From assembly GCA_009746045.1 (NCBI GenBank), contig RPFO01000130.1, forward strand, positions 705,808 through 769,807: DNA of 64,000 nt, written 5' to 3'. Positions 10,501 to 21,300 of this stretch are shown here, in pieces. The stretch is from Mesostigma viride (taxonomy: Eukaryota > Streptophyta > Mesostigmatophyceae > Mesostigmatales > Mesostigmataceae). Every line of letters begins with the position of its first letter. Position 1 is the stretch's first letter. The translations under genes were made by a program, and so were the position numbers. The notes under the pieces are model-generated. The model saw nothing but the letters and a program-made list of their open reading frames with translations. It searched no databases and was not told where the DNA came from.

Positions 10501-13500
10501 GAGCACACACGCGCAGCACTTGTAGCAAACACCGAGCACCCTGACACACGCGCAGCACTTGTAGCAAACACCGAGCACACACGCGCAGCACTTGTAGCAA
10601 ACACCGAGCACACACGCGCAGCACTTGTAGCAAACACCGAGCACACACGCGCAGCACTTGTAACAAACACCGAGCACACACGCGCAGCACTTGTAGCAAA
10701 CACCGAGCACACACGCGCAGCACTTGTAGCAAACACCGAGCACACACGCGCAGCACTTGTAGCAAACACCGAGCACACACGCGCAGCACTTGTAACAAAC
10801 ACCGAGCACACACGCGCAGCACTTGTAACAAACACCGAGCACACACGCGCAGCACTTGTAACAAACACCGAGCACACACGCGCAGCACTTGTAGCAAACA
10901 CCGAGCACACACGCGCAGCACTTGTAGCAAACACCGAGCACACACGCGCAGCACTTGTAGCAAACACCGAGCACACACGCGCAGCACTTGTAACAAACAC
11001 CGAGCACACGGACACACGCGCAGCACTTGTAGCAAACACCGAGCACACACGCGCAGCACTTGTAGCAAACACCGAGCACACACGCGCAGCACTTGTAGCC
11101 AACACCGAGCACACACGCGCAGCACTTGTAGCAAACACCGAGCAACCACAAGCAGCACTTGTAGCAAACACCGAGCACACACGCGCAGCACTTGTAGCAA
11201 ACACCGGACACACGCGCAGCACTTGTAGCAAACACCGAGCACACACGCGCAGCACTTGTAGCAAACACCGGACACACGCGCAGCACTTGTAGCAAACACC
11301 GAGCACACACGCGCAGCACTTGTAGCAAACACCGAGCACACACGCGCAGCACTTGTAGCAAACACCGAGCACCCGCACACACGCGCAGCACTTGTAGCAA
11401 ACACCGAGCACACACGCGCAGCACTTGTAACAAACACCGAGCACACACGCGCAGCACTTGTAGCAAACACCGAGCACACGGACACACGCGCAGCACTTGT
11501 AGCAAACACCGAGCACACACGCGTAGCACTTGTAGCAAACACCGAGCACACACGCGCAGCACTTGTAGCAAACACCGAGCACACACGCGCAGCACTTGTA
11601 GCAAACACCGAGCACACACGCGCAGCACTTGTAGCAAACACCGAGCACACACGCGCAGCACTTGTAGCAAACACCGAGCACACACGCGCAGCACTTGTAA
11701 CAAACACCGAGCACACACGCGCAGCACTTGTAGCAAACACCGAGCACACACGCGCAGCACCTGTAGCAAACACCGAGCACACACGCGCAGCACTTGTAGC
11801 AAACACCGAGCACACACGCGCAGCACTTGTAGCAAACACCGAGCACACACGCGCAGCACTTGTAGCAAACACCGAGCACACACGCGCAGCACTTGTAGCA
11901 AACACCGAGCACACACGCGCAGCACTTGTAGCAAACACCGAGCACACACGCGCAGCACTTGTAGCAAACACCGAGCACACACGCGCAGCACTTGTAGCAA
12001 ACACCGAGCACACACGCGCAGCACTTGTAGCAAACACCGAGCAACCACAAGCAGCACTTGTAACAAACACCGAGCACCCGGACCCATGCGCAGCACTTGT
12101 AGCAAACACCGAGCACACACGCGCAGCACTTGTAACAAACACCGAGCACACACGCGCAGCACTTGTAGCAAACACCGAGCACACGCGCGCAGCACTTGTA
12201 ACAAACACCGAGCACACACGCGCAGCACTTGTAACAAACACCGAGCACACACGCGCAGCACTTGTAACAAACCCTTCCCACATACCGGGAGCGCGTTGAA
12301 GCGGAACACTGCATCATATGAGTCGATGACCTTCCCCTTGCCGCTGCCCGCGAGGGTCTTGCTGTTCCCCACGAGGACGACCCTCAACCCCGCCAGCTGT
12401 CCCGCCCAGTCGGTGTCCTCCTTTCGCAGGCCCAGCAGCAGGTTCCTCAGCCCGGCAAGCGCGTCCACGTTCGCTGATGTGGCGGCGCGGGGGTCGGCGG
12501 TGGAACAGAGCCGTAGGTCGCGCACCCAGGTGCCCCAGGTGCCGGACATCTGCCCCTCAGGGCTGTTCCCGAACATGAGCAGCGGCTCGCGCACGGGCGC
12601 CCCATTGTTGCCCGCCCAGCGACCGACCATTGCGCCATTGATGTAGAAGAACTGGAAGGGGGGGGGGGGGAGGGGAGTCGATGAGGAGATGCCGACGACA
12701 GTTCATGGGGGGCATGCGCGCCGTTCATATAGAAGAACTGTGTGCGTGCCATCGATGTGGAAGAACTGGGGGGAAGGTGGCATAGGAGCCATGATGGCGC
12801 AGCGAGTAGTCATGGCATGGCGATGATGGCGCAGCGAGTAGTCATGGCATGGCGATGATGGCGCAGCGAGTAGTCATGGCATAGCGATCGCCAGCGAAAG
12901 GGGGACACGAAAACGGTGACCCGAACTGACGTCAGCCCCTTGTTGACAGCTGGGGCAAAATCTTGAGTTTCGACCCTTTAAAATCTCGTCTCTTCAAAGC
13001 CTTCAGCATAGGCTGACCGGGCATGCCATCAGGGACAGCGCGGCCGAGGTACCACCCCCAGTGTCCAAGAGGCGCGGTCGCCCCCCTGGCCCAACCTTAT
13101 GATGGCGACCGCTCCCTCGATCCTTGCGGCACAGGACACCCTGCAAATCACGCGCCACCCCCGGGCTTGCCTAGACCCAGGGCGGCGCGCCACCTGGCGT
13201 GCATGCCTGCTCACCTGCACAAGGGGCTGCGGGACAAGCGTGAGCACTATCCAGTCTGTGGGCGGTCTGGGTGGCTATACCACGCTCGCTCACCTGGACC
13301 TTTGGAGCCTGCCCATGCTCACCTGGACATTTGGTTGAGACACGATGGTGAGCCGTATCCAGTCTGTGGCGGCGTCCGCCCAGTAGTCAGCCAGGGACGC
13401 GATGTGGGTGCTGACGCCGTGGGCCACAGCCTGGCAGGGACAAATTAGCATAGGGGAGAACGGAAGGGCAACCAGATGGGACATAAGGGCTTAGGAAAGG

Positions 13501-15513
13501 GTGGGGGGCCCTTAAGAAGAGGAGCGACCGGGCCGCCAAAAATGGGCAGCGAAAAGGGTAACTAATGAATCATATTCATAAGAATTGATAAGAAATGTGC
13601 GTCCGTTGGGAATGTCCAGGGATACAAGATACCTTCCATCCTGGTTGACTCAGGTTCCACGTGGGGTGTGTTGCATGTGGGTTTGGTTAGTTGTGGGTGT
13701 GTTCCACGTGGGCTTGGTTAGTTGTAGGGTGAGCGAAATGTGAAACGACTACGGGTGAGATGTGTGCTGTGATAGGCATATGTTGCGTTGGTAAACTATG
13801 GGATGGGTGAGATGTGGGGTGCCAACACTCACATGCACTAACAGGCTGCCCCATAACACGCCCACGCTCCACTCGGAATGGTTCCCCCCCCCCCCCCCCA
13901 CGACCGAACATGCCCCAGTGGATAAGTGGCGCACTCACGTGCACCGACAGGTTGCCCTCGAACACGCCCACGCTCCACTTGGGCGGGCTGCCCACGCTGG
14001 ACAGCAGCACGTGGCGGCCGACAGGGCTCAGGCTGGGCTTGTTGACGAATGCGTTCTTGACCCACAGGTCGACTGCGTACGAGGCGCCCAGGTTGATGCC
14101 CGCGTAGCCGAGGCCGTAGCCGCCGTGGCGGTCAACGGCGAGGAAGGAGCCCTCGGAGGTGTCCACCTGGCGACATGCAGCGAGGCGAGGGCATGGGAGC
14201 CAGATGGGCACGGGATGGGAACATGATTCATTCATTCATTCACGCGCCTCCATTGGGAGAGTCACGGGGTACCGACATGTTGAGTAGGTACCTTTCCTCC
14301 CTGTTTGATGGGGGGGAGGATGGGAACAGGATCGGGCACAGGATGGGCACCGGATGGGCACAGGATGGGCACAGGATGGGCACAGGATAGGCACAGGATG
14401 GGCACAGGATGGGCACCGGATGGTCACAGGACAGGCACAGGATGGGCACAGGATAGGCACAGGATGGGCACAGGATGGGCACAGGATGGGCACAGGACGG
14501 GCACAGGATGGGCACCGGATGGGCACAGGATGGGCACCGGATGGTCACAGGACAGGCACAGGATGGGCACAGCGATGGATTTGGGGGGATTGGGACAGGT
14601 CATGGGTGGGGGTCATGGGGGGATGCGAGGGCGTGGGGGATACGGAGAGGCGAGTAGAGAGAATGGGCTCCATACTAGAATCCCTGCATACTCGCATGCG
14701 CACTCGTAACCAGCGGCATGTAGAGTAGGGCAAGTAGTATGATATCTGGGTATGTGTAGATGTGGGGGTATGGTAGTGATAAGGGGAAAACTGAGGAGGG
14801 TGAAGGAAGCCGAGGGAAGGGAAGGGGTGGTGGAAGTTGAGGGAAGGGGAGGGGTGATGGAGGGTGAGGGATGGGGAGGCGTGGTGGAAGTTGAGGGATG
14901 GGTAGGGGTGGTGGAAGTTGAGGGAAGCGGAGGGGTGGTGAAGTTGAGGGATGGGGAGGGGTGGTCGAAGTTGAGGGATGGGGAGGGTTGGCGGAAGATG
15001 AGGGAAGGGGAGGGGGGACCACAAACACGGTAGCGGGGACAGAAGAAACTTGCAAGCAGTTCATGGAAAAGAGGAGAAAGTGGCGCAATGAACGTGGCAG
15101 GTGATGCTGAAGCCAAATCGTCGCTAGGCGAGCATGAGGCGCACGATAGCGTCCTTGGTAGCTTGCTAGCAACGCCGCATTGTGGGTGACAAGAGAAGGC
15201 GGCATGGGTTGCAGGGGCATGTGGATTATACTAGATGGTGGTGGTGGTGGTGGTGGTGGTGGTGATGGTGGTGGTGGTGGTGGTGGTGGTGGTGGTGGTG
15301 GTGGTGGTGGTGGTGGTGGTGGTGGTGGTGGTGGTGGTGGTGGTGGTGGTGGTGGTGGTGGTGGTGGATGGTGGTGGTGGTGGTGGTGGTGGTGGTGGTG
15401 GTGGTGGTGGTGGTGGTGGTGGTGGTGGTGGTGGTGGTGGTGGTGGTGGTGGTGGTGGTGGTGGTGGTGGTGGTGGTGGTGGTGGTGGTGGTGGTGGTGG
15501 TGGTGGTGGTGGT

Positions 15514-15557
<44 letters not shown>

Positions 15558-15734
15558 ATTATACTAGATGGTGGTGGTGGTGGTGGTGATGGTGGTGGTG
15601 GTGGTGGTGGTGGTGGTGGTGGTGGTGGTGGTGGTGGTGGTGGTGGTGGTGGTGGTGGTGGTGGTGGTGGTGGTGGTGGTGGTGGTGGTGGTGGTGGTGG
15701 TGGTGGTGGTGGCGGTGGTGGTGGCGGTGGTGCT

Positions 15735-15766
<32 letters not shown>

Positions 15767-16799
15767 TGGTGGTGGTGTGTTTGTGGGGGTGCCCCCCATT
15801 CTGTGTCCTCCCCACGCCATCCATATGTGCTGTTGCCTTGCAATGCAACCAGTTATGATTCAGGTCGCACAGAGGAGAGGGGGACCCGGGAGAGTGTGGC
15901 CGTCATGGCAGATGTCAAGAGCGCACTCACATTCACCCAAAGAATATTCTTCTACGGCTTTGCAAGGCACCCCCCTCCACGCGATAGTTGACCCGGTTGA
16001 TGTGGCGCACACAGGGTAGCAGTCTCGTATAGTACCATACGATTTCATAGAGTGTCATGACCACCCACCCTTGACGTTTAAGTGAAGCAGCTTCACGGTG
16101 GGCCTCCACAAGGTAGCCGTACAGTATAGTATCGTATAGTACCGTATAGTACCATGTAGGAATACAGTGACCACCCACCTTGACACCAAAGTTGAGCAGC
16201 TTTACATGGCCTCCCTCCTCGGCTGTACGACGAGGCAGACGCGGCCGGCCGGTGTGACGACATATGGACACACACGATAGTGAGCCGAACAAAAATCGAC
16301 ATAGGGCATAGTTGTGGAGATAAATGTAGAGAGAAGGCGGGTAGAGGAGAGCTGTAGCTCCTGTCCACAAGCCAATCACCAGGAGGGATTTATCTTGCGT
16401 TGTCAAGCCAAGCACAGGCACCCAGTCGCCACCAACGCGGTGCGGAATTGCAGGTGACTAGGGGAGGCACTATCGAATGCGACACAGGGCAAAGCTTGTG
16501 CCCAACGTACCGCTTGTCCTGGCGACTTGATCGAGGGGGCGAACGGCCCATTCCACACACGAAGGCACCATCCGTGGGAGGTCCGCATTGAATGGCACGA
16601 GCGCGTTGCTGGGCCGTCGGTGGCGATCCGCGGCGGACGGGAGCAGCGGCTCCGCCGCCACCGGTCCAGAAGCGGGGTCCAGGCACAATAGCAGTAAGAA
16701 GACAAACTGCGAAACTGCCGTATAAGGGTTCCATCGCCCGCGGTAAGAGCAAGTTTTACTACTACAGGTGTTCGCCAGGTGTCCACCCCGGTTCGCCAT
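4562..16799 (-). CDS. Gene C: LamG-GT29 sialyltransferase-like protein, 10 exons, 532 aa
   Basis: Likely a Golgi type II glycosyltransferase of family GT29. Coding exons (minus): 16799-16511, 16222-16179, 14166-13939, 13430-13323, 12651-12286, 9912-9760, 8863-8767, 8616-8480, 6771-6696, 4662-4562; all introns GT-AG, joined frame 1599 nt to TAG. Residues 28-40 are hydrophobic (signal anchor). LamG spans about 85-300 (PSCVEW, LLNFGVK, VDRHGGYGLGYAG, FFYINGAMVGRW). Sialylmotif L is 309-345 (VVLVGNS, IDSYDAVFRFNALP), followed by DFGRVTTHEV, CGCPDGGCC, the motif-S-like FGFRTGMRVLLLLLAHGV and IVGFD. The last exon (FKYLPETLILQDLV) aligns with KHLIETIVLNEM of gene B but lacks its His. The exon equivalent to exon 4 of A and B is split in two. 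Exon 6 could start at 8959 instead, adding 32 in-frame residues (DVIYMSDSEAQWLKL) that resemble the Trp-containing segment between motifs L and S. The start is the first in-frame ATG. Acceptor substrate unknown. Confidence 0.78.
5411..5575. repeat. 33-bp minisatellite, about 5 copies
   Basis: Unit contains GAGACAACCTGCGCAGG and CTATCTATCTATT. In the last intron of gene C. Confidence 0.9.
5585..6030. repeat. 36-bp minisatellite, about 12 copies
   Basis: Unit contains CAACAGGCCACCTGTTATC. Same intron of gene C, next to the 33-bp array. Confidence 0.92.
6850..7100 (-). repeat. Three echoes of the 5' edge of the IVGFD exon of gene C
   Basis: Upstream of exon 6771-6696 (minus), CAG-GAGAAACCGGCC recurs with an in-frame TAG at about 6985-6930. 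Weaker copies sit at about 6895-6850 (CAGTAGAAACTGGCC) and 7096-7075 (CTGCAGGAGGC). Each is followed on the plus strand by a similar GTGGGTGAGGAACATGG-like block. Confidence 0.7.
7290..7395. repeat. About 35-bp repeat, 3 copies
   Basis: GTGCTGGCACACCATGGCCC followed by TGTAACTGTGCA, in an intron of gene C. Confidence 0.85.
7427..8252. repeat. 75-bp minisatellite, 11 copies
   Basis: Highly homogeneous; copies differ at AAACGC/AAACAC and AAAGC/AAAGT. Stop-free in several frames, which makes spurious 288-codon ORFs. Intron of gene C between exons 8616-8480 and 6771-6696. Confidence 0.95.
9640..9705 (-). repeat. Echo of the exon 9912-9760 donor edge in gene C
   Basis: The plus-strand stretch GCCAACAAATTAACATGATT with CATCGTGTACGACC repeats GCCAACAAGTTACATTCATT with CACCGTGTACGCCC at 9724-9770, which spans the exon end and its donor. 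Confidence 0.65.
10283..10322 (-). repeat. Echo of sialylmotif L end on the far side of the 33-bp array
   Basis: The minus strand reads DSYDAMFRFNAVP followed by a GTGGGTGG donor-like sequence. It copies the end of exon 12651-12286 (DSYDAVFRFNALP); the two copies bracket the minisatellite. Confidence 0.8.
10460..12275. repeat. 33-bp minisatellite, about 55 copies, directly after the motif L exon of gene C
   Basis: On the minus strand the unit contains GTGCTGCGCGTGTGTGCTCGG and TGTTTGTTACAA or TGTTTGCTACAA. It resembles the adjoining exon end plus donor (AACGCGCTCCCG-GTATGTG ... GGGTTTGTTACAA). Variants carry insertions of 3-6 bp. Long open frames (up to 807 codons) across it are artefacts of the 11-codon unit. 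Confidence 0.93.
12790..12888. repeat. 32-bp repeat, 3 copies
   Basis: ATGGCGCAGCGAGTAGTCAT repeated three times in the intron between the two halves of the split LamG exon of gene C. Confidence 0.9.
14331..14575. repeat. 11-bp minisatellite GGATGGGCACA, about 22 copies
   Basis: In the intron upstream of exon 14166-13939 of gene C; variants with C or T changes. Confidence 0.92.
14800..15020. repeat. Degenerate purine-rich repeat
   Basis: GGTGGAAGTTGAGGGATGGG-like units of 26-30 bp, a strand-asymmetric purine run. Confidence 0.8.
15234..15775. repeat. (GGT)n / (GGC)n microsatellite, 0.54 kb
   Basis: Near-pure GGT tract with a short GGC block at about 15521-15555 and a duplicated GGATTATACTAGAT start (15222 and 15555). 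In intron 2 of gene C. Confidence 0.95.
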
Positions 16800-18322
16800 C
16801 GTTGCCGGCAAGCCACGAGTCAAAGGCACTGCACTCGTTGCCTTCAATTATAACGTTTGGGTTGCGAAACACCGTACACTTCACTGCAAGAATGCAGGGC
16901 ACGTACAAACTTCATTCCCTGCGCGCGAACGATCACGACGCCTACTTCAAGCCGCATTGCTGCCTGCTGGCTATATCCATGTAGGTTGGTGGCAATGAGC
17001 GTCTTGCTAAACGTGTTTTGTGTCTGTATCTGTGACCCAACGACACAGGCAATACTAACGTTATCTGTGCTTTATCACTTCGCCTGAGTGCGTAAATTAT
17101 TACATCGCCCCATGATCACCCCGCAATAATTGGCGCATGGCGCACATCCACCCGAGGAATGTAGCTGACAACAACGGCAAATAGATAAGTGACAAGAACC
17201 ATGAAACGAAACACACATGCACACATCCGGAGCTGCTCGCGATGGCTGCTAAAATCATTTTTTTTGTCCAACGGCACCATATCAAGAAAGACATCGCCCT
17301 TTTTTTTTTTTTGAGACTATATCGAGTTTATTACTGCACCGGGAGTATGACCACCGGGTGTATGACTTGGCCGGACACAGCAAAGACCCTCATCACCTGA
17401 CCTGCCTTTGTCCCGGTACATAGTTGAGTTCAGTACTCGTAAATCGTAGGATGCCAAGTGCCAGGTTCCTGGTTCAGGACTTCAGGTCAGACTACTCAGC
17501 TACAAGCTGCCCACGTGCGGCGTGGGCAACAACAACAACAACATCAGTTACAAGTAATTTTTTTTTTTTTCGGGGAAATGGGTATATTTTTATTAGCCAA
17601 TTATGGACCAAAGAGGTGAGAGGGGAAATGAGTATCAGCGAATCCTAATTAAAGGTGGGCACACACACGTTTGGAGGTGACAGGTGAAAGGCTAATAGGG
17701 CGCGTTATTAGACCAGGGAAGCCAGTGGACCTGAGTCATGTCGCCGTGAGGCATAATGGTGAATACCTGGTTACGGCCCAGTAGATCATGAAAAAGCTGG
17801 AGCGGGCTGGGCTTGTCGTTATTGGGCCCTGGGTCCCACACCCTGTGTTGTTCCTGAGCCAACAGCCAGTATCGGCGCATAGCCGCATTCCAAAGGTATA
17901 CAGTATAAAGCGCCGGACTACGCCGCCTTACGTTACAAGTAATTTTAAATTAGGTATAAATTCGCTAATTAATCGGCTGATGTACGCCAATGAAACTCGG
18001 CTGGGGAGGCAGCAGGGTGACGACAGCGGACAACAACAATTCTCGTCCAATGTATGCACATTCGCACGCCTCCTAACGCCTTAATAATGAGGCTTTGCCC
18101 TGCACTGGGGTTTTCTAGGCATATGGCGGCTGTACGGGCAAATTCAGGTTAGTTATGCAGGAAGCGAGTTGAATGGTAGGAATTTCGGCAAACGGCCTGC
18201 CGTTTGTTTTGCCGCAGTCACCCAGTGGCGGACTTGAATTATTCACAACAATTTAATCGGTAAACAAAGCCGGTGTGCAAAACTATATCTTCTCTATTGC
18301 GCCTTCGTGCTTGTCTAGTAGA
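16800..18322. promoter_or_regulatory. Divergent promoter interval between genes C and A
   Basis: 1.5 kb separate the two start codons, so promoters of both genes should lie here. Visible items: a TATA-like ACAGTATAAAGCG at about 17898-17910 on the plus strand, and two T-tracts (17298-17309 and 17559-17570), each followed within about 25 bp by TTTATT. No coding sequence recognised. Confidence 0.4.
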
Positions 18323-21300
18323 ATGCCTGGCCTTCGCCGGAAATTGCGACTTATGATTCTCACGTTTGCAGTGGTCGTGGCAGCAACGTACCCGGTTGCG
18401 CTTGGCTTAGGCCATTCCAAGCGTGATCATAAATCAAGCGATCATAAGTCAAGCGATCATAAATCAAGCGATCATAAATCAAGCTATCATAAATCAAGCT
18501 ATCAGAGATCAAATGATCATGGACCAATTAGCAACAGAGCAGTCAGTCGCAGAGCACGCCTCCGCGCAAACACTCAGCCCCAAGTCGCCCGGCCTCCTCA
18601 GCCCCAAGTCGCCCGGCCTCCTCCCAAGCCTGCGAACCCCTTGTACACGAGGCTCGCCCCCGGCTGTATCGAATGGGCACTTGACCCCAATGACTTTGTC
18701 CTGGAAACATCAGGTGCCTGAAATATTGTTGCATCTTGTGTCCGTTCTGTTTGCGTCTTGTTTGCATTTTATTTGCTGTTTAATTGCATTCTATTTGCTT
18801 TTTGCTTGCATTCTGGTTGGATTTTGTTTGCAATCTGTGTGCAATATCTCGCGCGATGCTGATAGCTGCATGCCTTCACCATGGGACCACAGTGCGACTT
18901 TCGAGACACGAGGAAGGGTCATTACAACACTTGTCCCTGGTCTATCTCTGATGCCAAGAGTATAACCTCGTTTAAGCCGAACCCCGTTGAAGCCGACACC
19001 CCAGGACTTCCCTACCCCCCCCCCCCCCCCTCGAAAATACCCTAACTACTAACACACTTTGCACCCCTGGTAACCTGAAAGGTACCCTGTGGGTTTCAAA
19101 ATAGCCCATCGGCTCTGTCTAACCTCATTTAAGCCGTCGATCCTCCGTTTAAGCCGAGCCCCTTCCCCCCCCCCCTCCCTCCCCCCCCTTCCCCACTGCA
19201 TACCCTAACTACTGGCTCACTTGGCACCCCTGCACCCCTGAAAACCACCCTTCGCGCTTAGAATGGCGCATGGGCTTTTACGGGGTTGGCCCCCGGACTC
19301 CCCCCCCCCCCACGAAATCGTGCTCAGTCAGTCAGTCTGACATTTTTCCCAAGTAGAGCAGACTTCAGGGAGTCAGAATCCGTGCTGAAAGTTGAAATCA
19401 TGCTCTTTCACTGATTTTAGGGGTTAAGGGCCCGCTTAAACGGGGTTATACTTTTACCCGTTAGCAGCAGGGGAACACACTCCTGCCTGACATCGCTAAC
19501 GCCATGTGATGACGAGGTGCCACTTGTCGCGCTCACGGTGCTCCCGTCCACAGGTGACTATGGCGGTCGCATCGACCTGCTCAACTTTGGCGTGCTGGTA
19601 GGGTGCACGCACATCTCCCTTTTACCGCATCTCTGCGTGTTTTCTACTAGTAGTTCCCACATTGTCGTTGGGGAGGAAGTACTGGACAACCGCAGTTTGC
19701 CAATTGTTGCGTGGCTGTTGGGTGGTTGTTGGGTGGTTGTTGGGTGGTTGTTGGGTGGTTGTTGGGTGGTTGTTGGGTGGTTGTTGGGTGGTTGTTAGGT
19801 GGTTGTTGGGTGGTTGTTGGGTGGTTGTTGGGTGGTTGTTGGGTGGTTGTTGGGCGGTTGTTGGGTGGTTGTTGGGTGGTTGTTGGGTGGTTGTTGGGTG
19901 GTTGTTGGGCGGTTGTTGGGTGGTTGTAGGGTGGTTGTTGGGTGGTTGGTGGGTGGTGATTGGGTAGTAGAGAGATTCCGGGGACCCGGATTTGTTTCCA
20001 TTTCCTGTTCATTTCTGGTTCCCGGCCTCGGGCGCGGCGCTGTGAACCTGGACTGGTCCAGATCTGACTGGAATTTGTTCCCAAAGGTCAGTCATGACCG
20101 ACCTTTGGGAACAAACTTTGTTCATGCCCAGAGCATCTTGGTGAGACAGGATACCTTGCGCGCGCCAGTTTTCCGGTCACGGTCGTAGGATGTCGTAAGC
20201 CTCCAAAACATTTTTGCATGCCGCGTCACCATTTCGCTTCAGCGAGCACAGAATGAAGACCCCAAACGGGATCTTGCTTTCCGGGTACGCGGAAGCTTGA
20301 GCTAAAAGCGGCTCGCGGGCCAAAAGTTGTTCAAGTCCCCTTAGCAACCCGAAACGGAAACGGAAACGGAAACGGAAACGGAAACGGAAACGGAAACGGA
20401 AACGGAAACGGAAACGGAAACGGAAACGGAAACGGAAACGGAAACGGAAACGGAAACGGAAACGGAAATGGTTCTTCGGAATTTCTCGAGTTGTTGGGTG
20501 GTTCTTGGCTGTTGGCTGATCGTTGTGCTGATGGTCGGCTGTTTGTTGAGCGACTGCTGGTTCGCCATGGATCCATCATGCCATGCTTTTCTCTAGCGGC
20601 TGGGCCCCGTGATGGCTCTGCAGGTTGTAAGTCCCGTTGCTGTTCTCCAATAATGATTCTCTAGTCTAGAGAATCAGAGAGAATCGAGTGCTGCTGCCAT
20701 TGTGACCGAACTTGTCAGGCAGCTGTCCAGCCATCCGCTCCAAACACGAAGAAAATCCTTGGGAAATGAGCTCTTGTAAATAGTAGAAGAGAGACGTTAT
20801 CAGCTGAAATGGTTCAGCTTGTGAGTGGAAATCTGTATAGGCAAAACCTACCCACCGAAGGACGATGCATACAGTGTCGGAGTGCCCTCAGAAGCGCACC
20901 GCATGTCCATCACTGCGCACTTTCTCTAAGGCACCGGATACCTCCCTATGACTTCTCCCCGGCCTTCTCTGGATCGGTCCCAATACCTCTTTCGATGTGG
21001 CCATTAAGCTGTTGTCTTTACAAAGCCGAGCGCTTTGAAAGTGTGGTACCATAATTGTCTCTTGCTTTTTGCCAGGTGCAATTGGAAATTGGATGGGCCC
21101 ATTTCTACTCAGGCAAGTAAAACAATCTCTTTTCACCTGACGCTCCGTCCAAGGCCCTTAACTCTCGCATCCCTTTGCATCTGTACGGTGCGTCCCTCGA
21201 ATGAGTTTTGTCCTCATGCCCTTCTCTACCTGCCTGCTGGCACTGCTCTACCTGCTTGCCAGACCGACCAACAAGACGGCTCCTTCATCGTGGCCGACCA

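Noticed and set aside
10207-12630. 807-codon minus-strand frame with CARCLLQVLRV-type repeats as a Cys-rich repeat protein
   Set aside because: It is the motif L exon read through its donor into an 11-codon minisatellite; all three frames of that strand are open because the unit is 33 bp. Splice phases of the paralogues show the exon ends at 12286.
15180-16019. Poly-Gly, poly-Trp, poly-Pro and poly-His ORFs
   Set aside because: Translations of a GGT microsatellite inside an intron of gene C.
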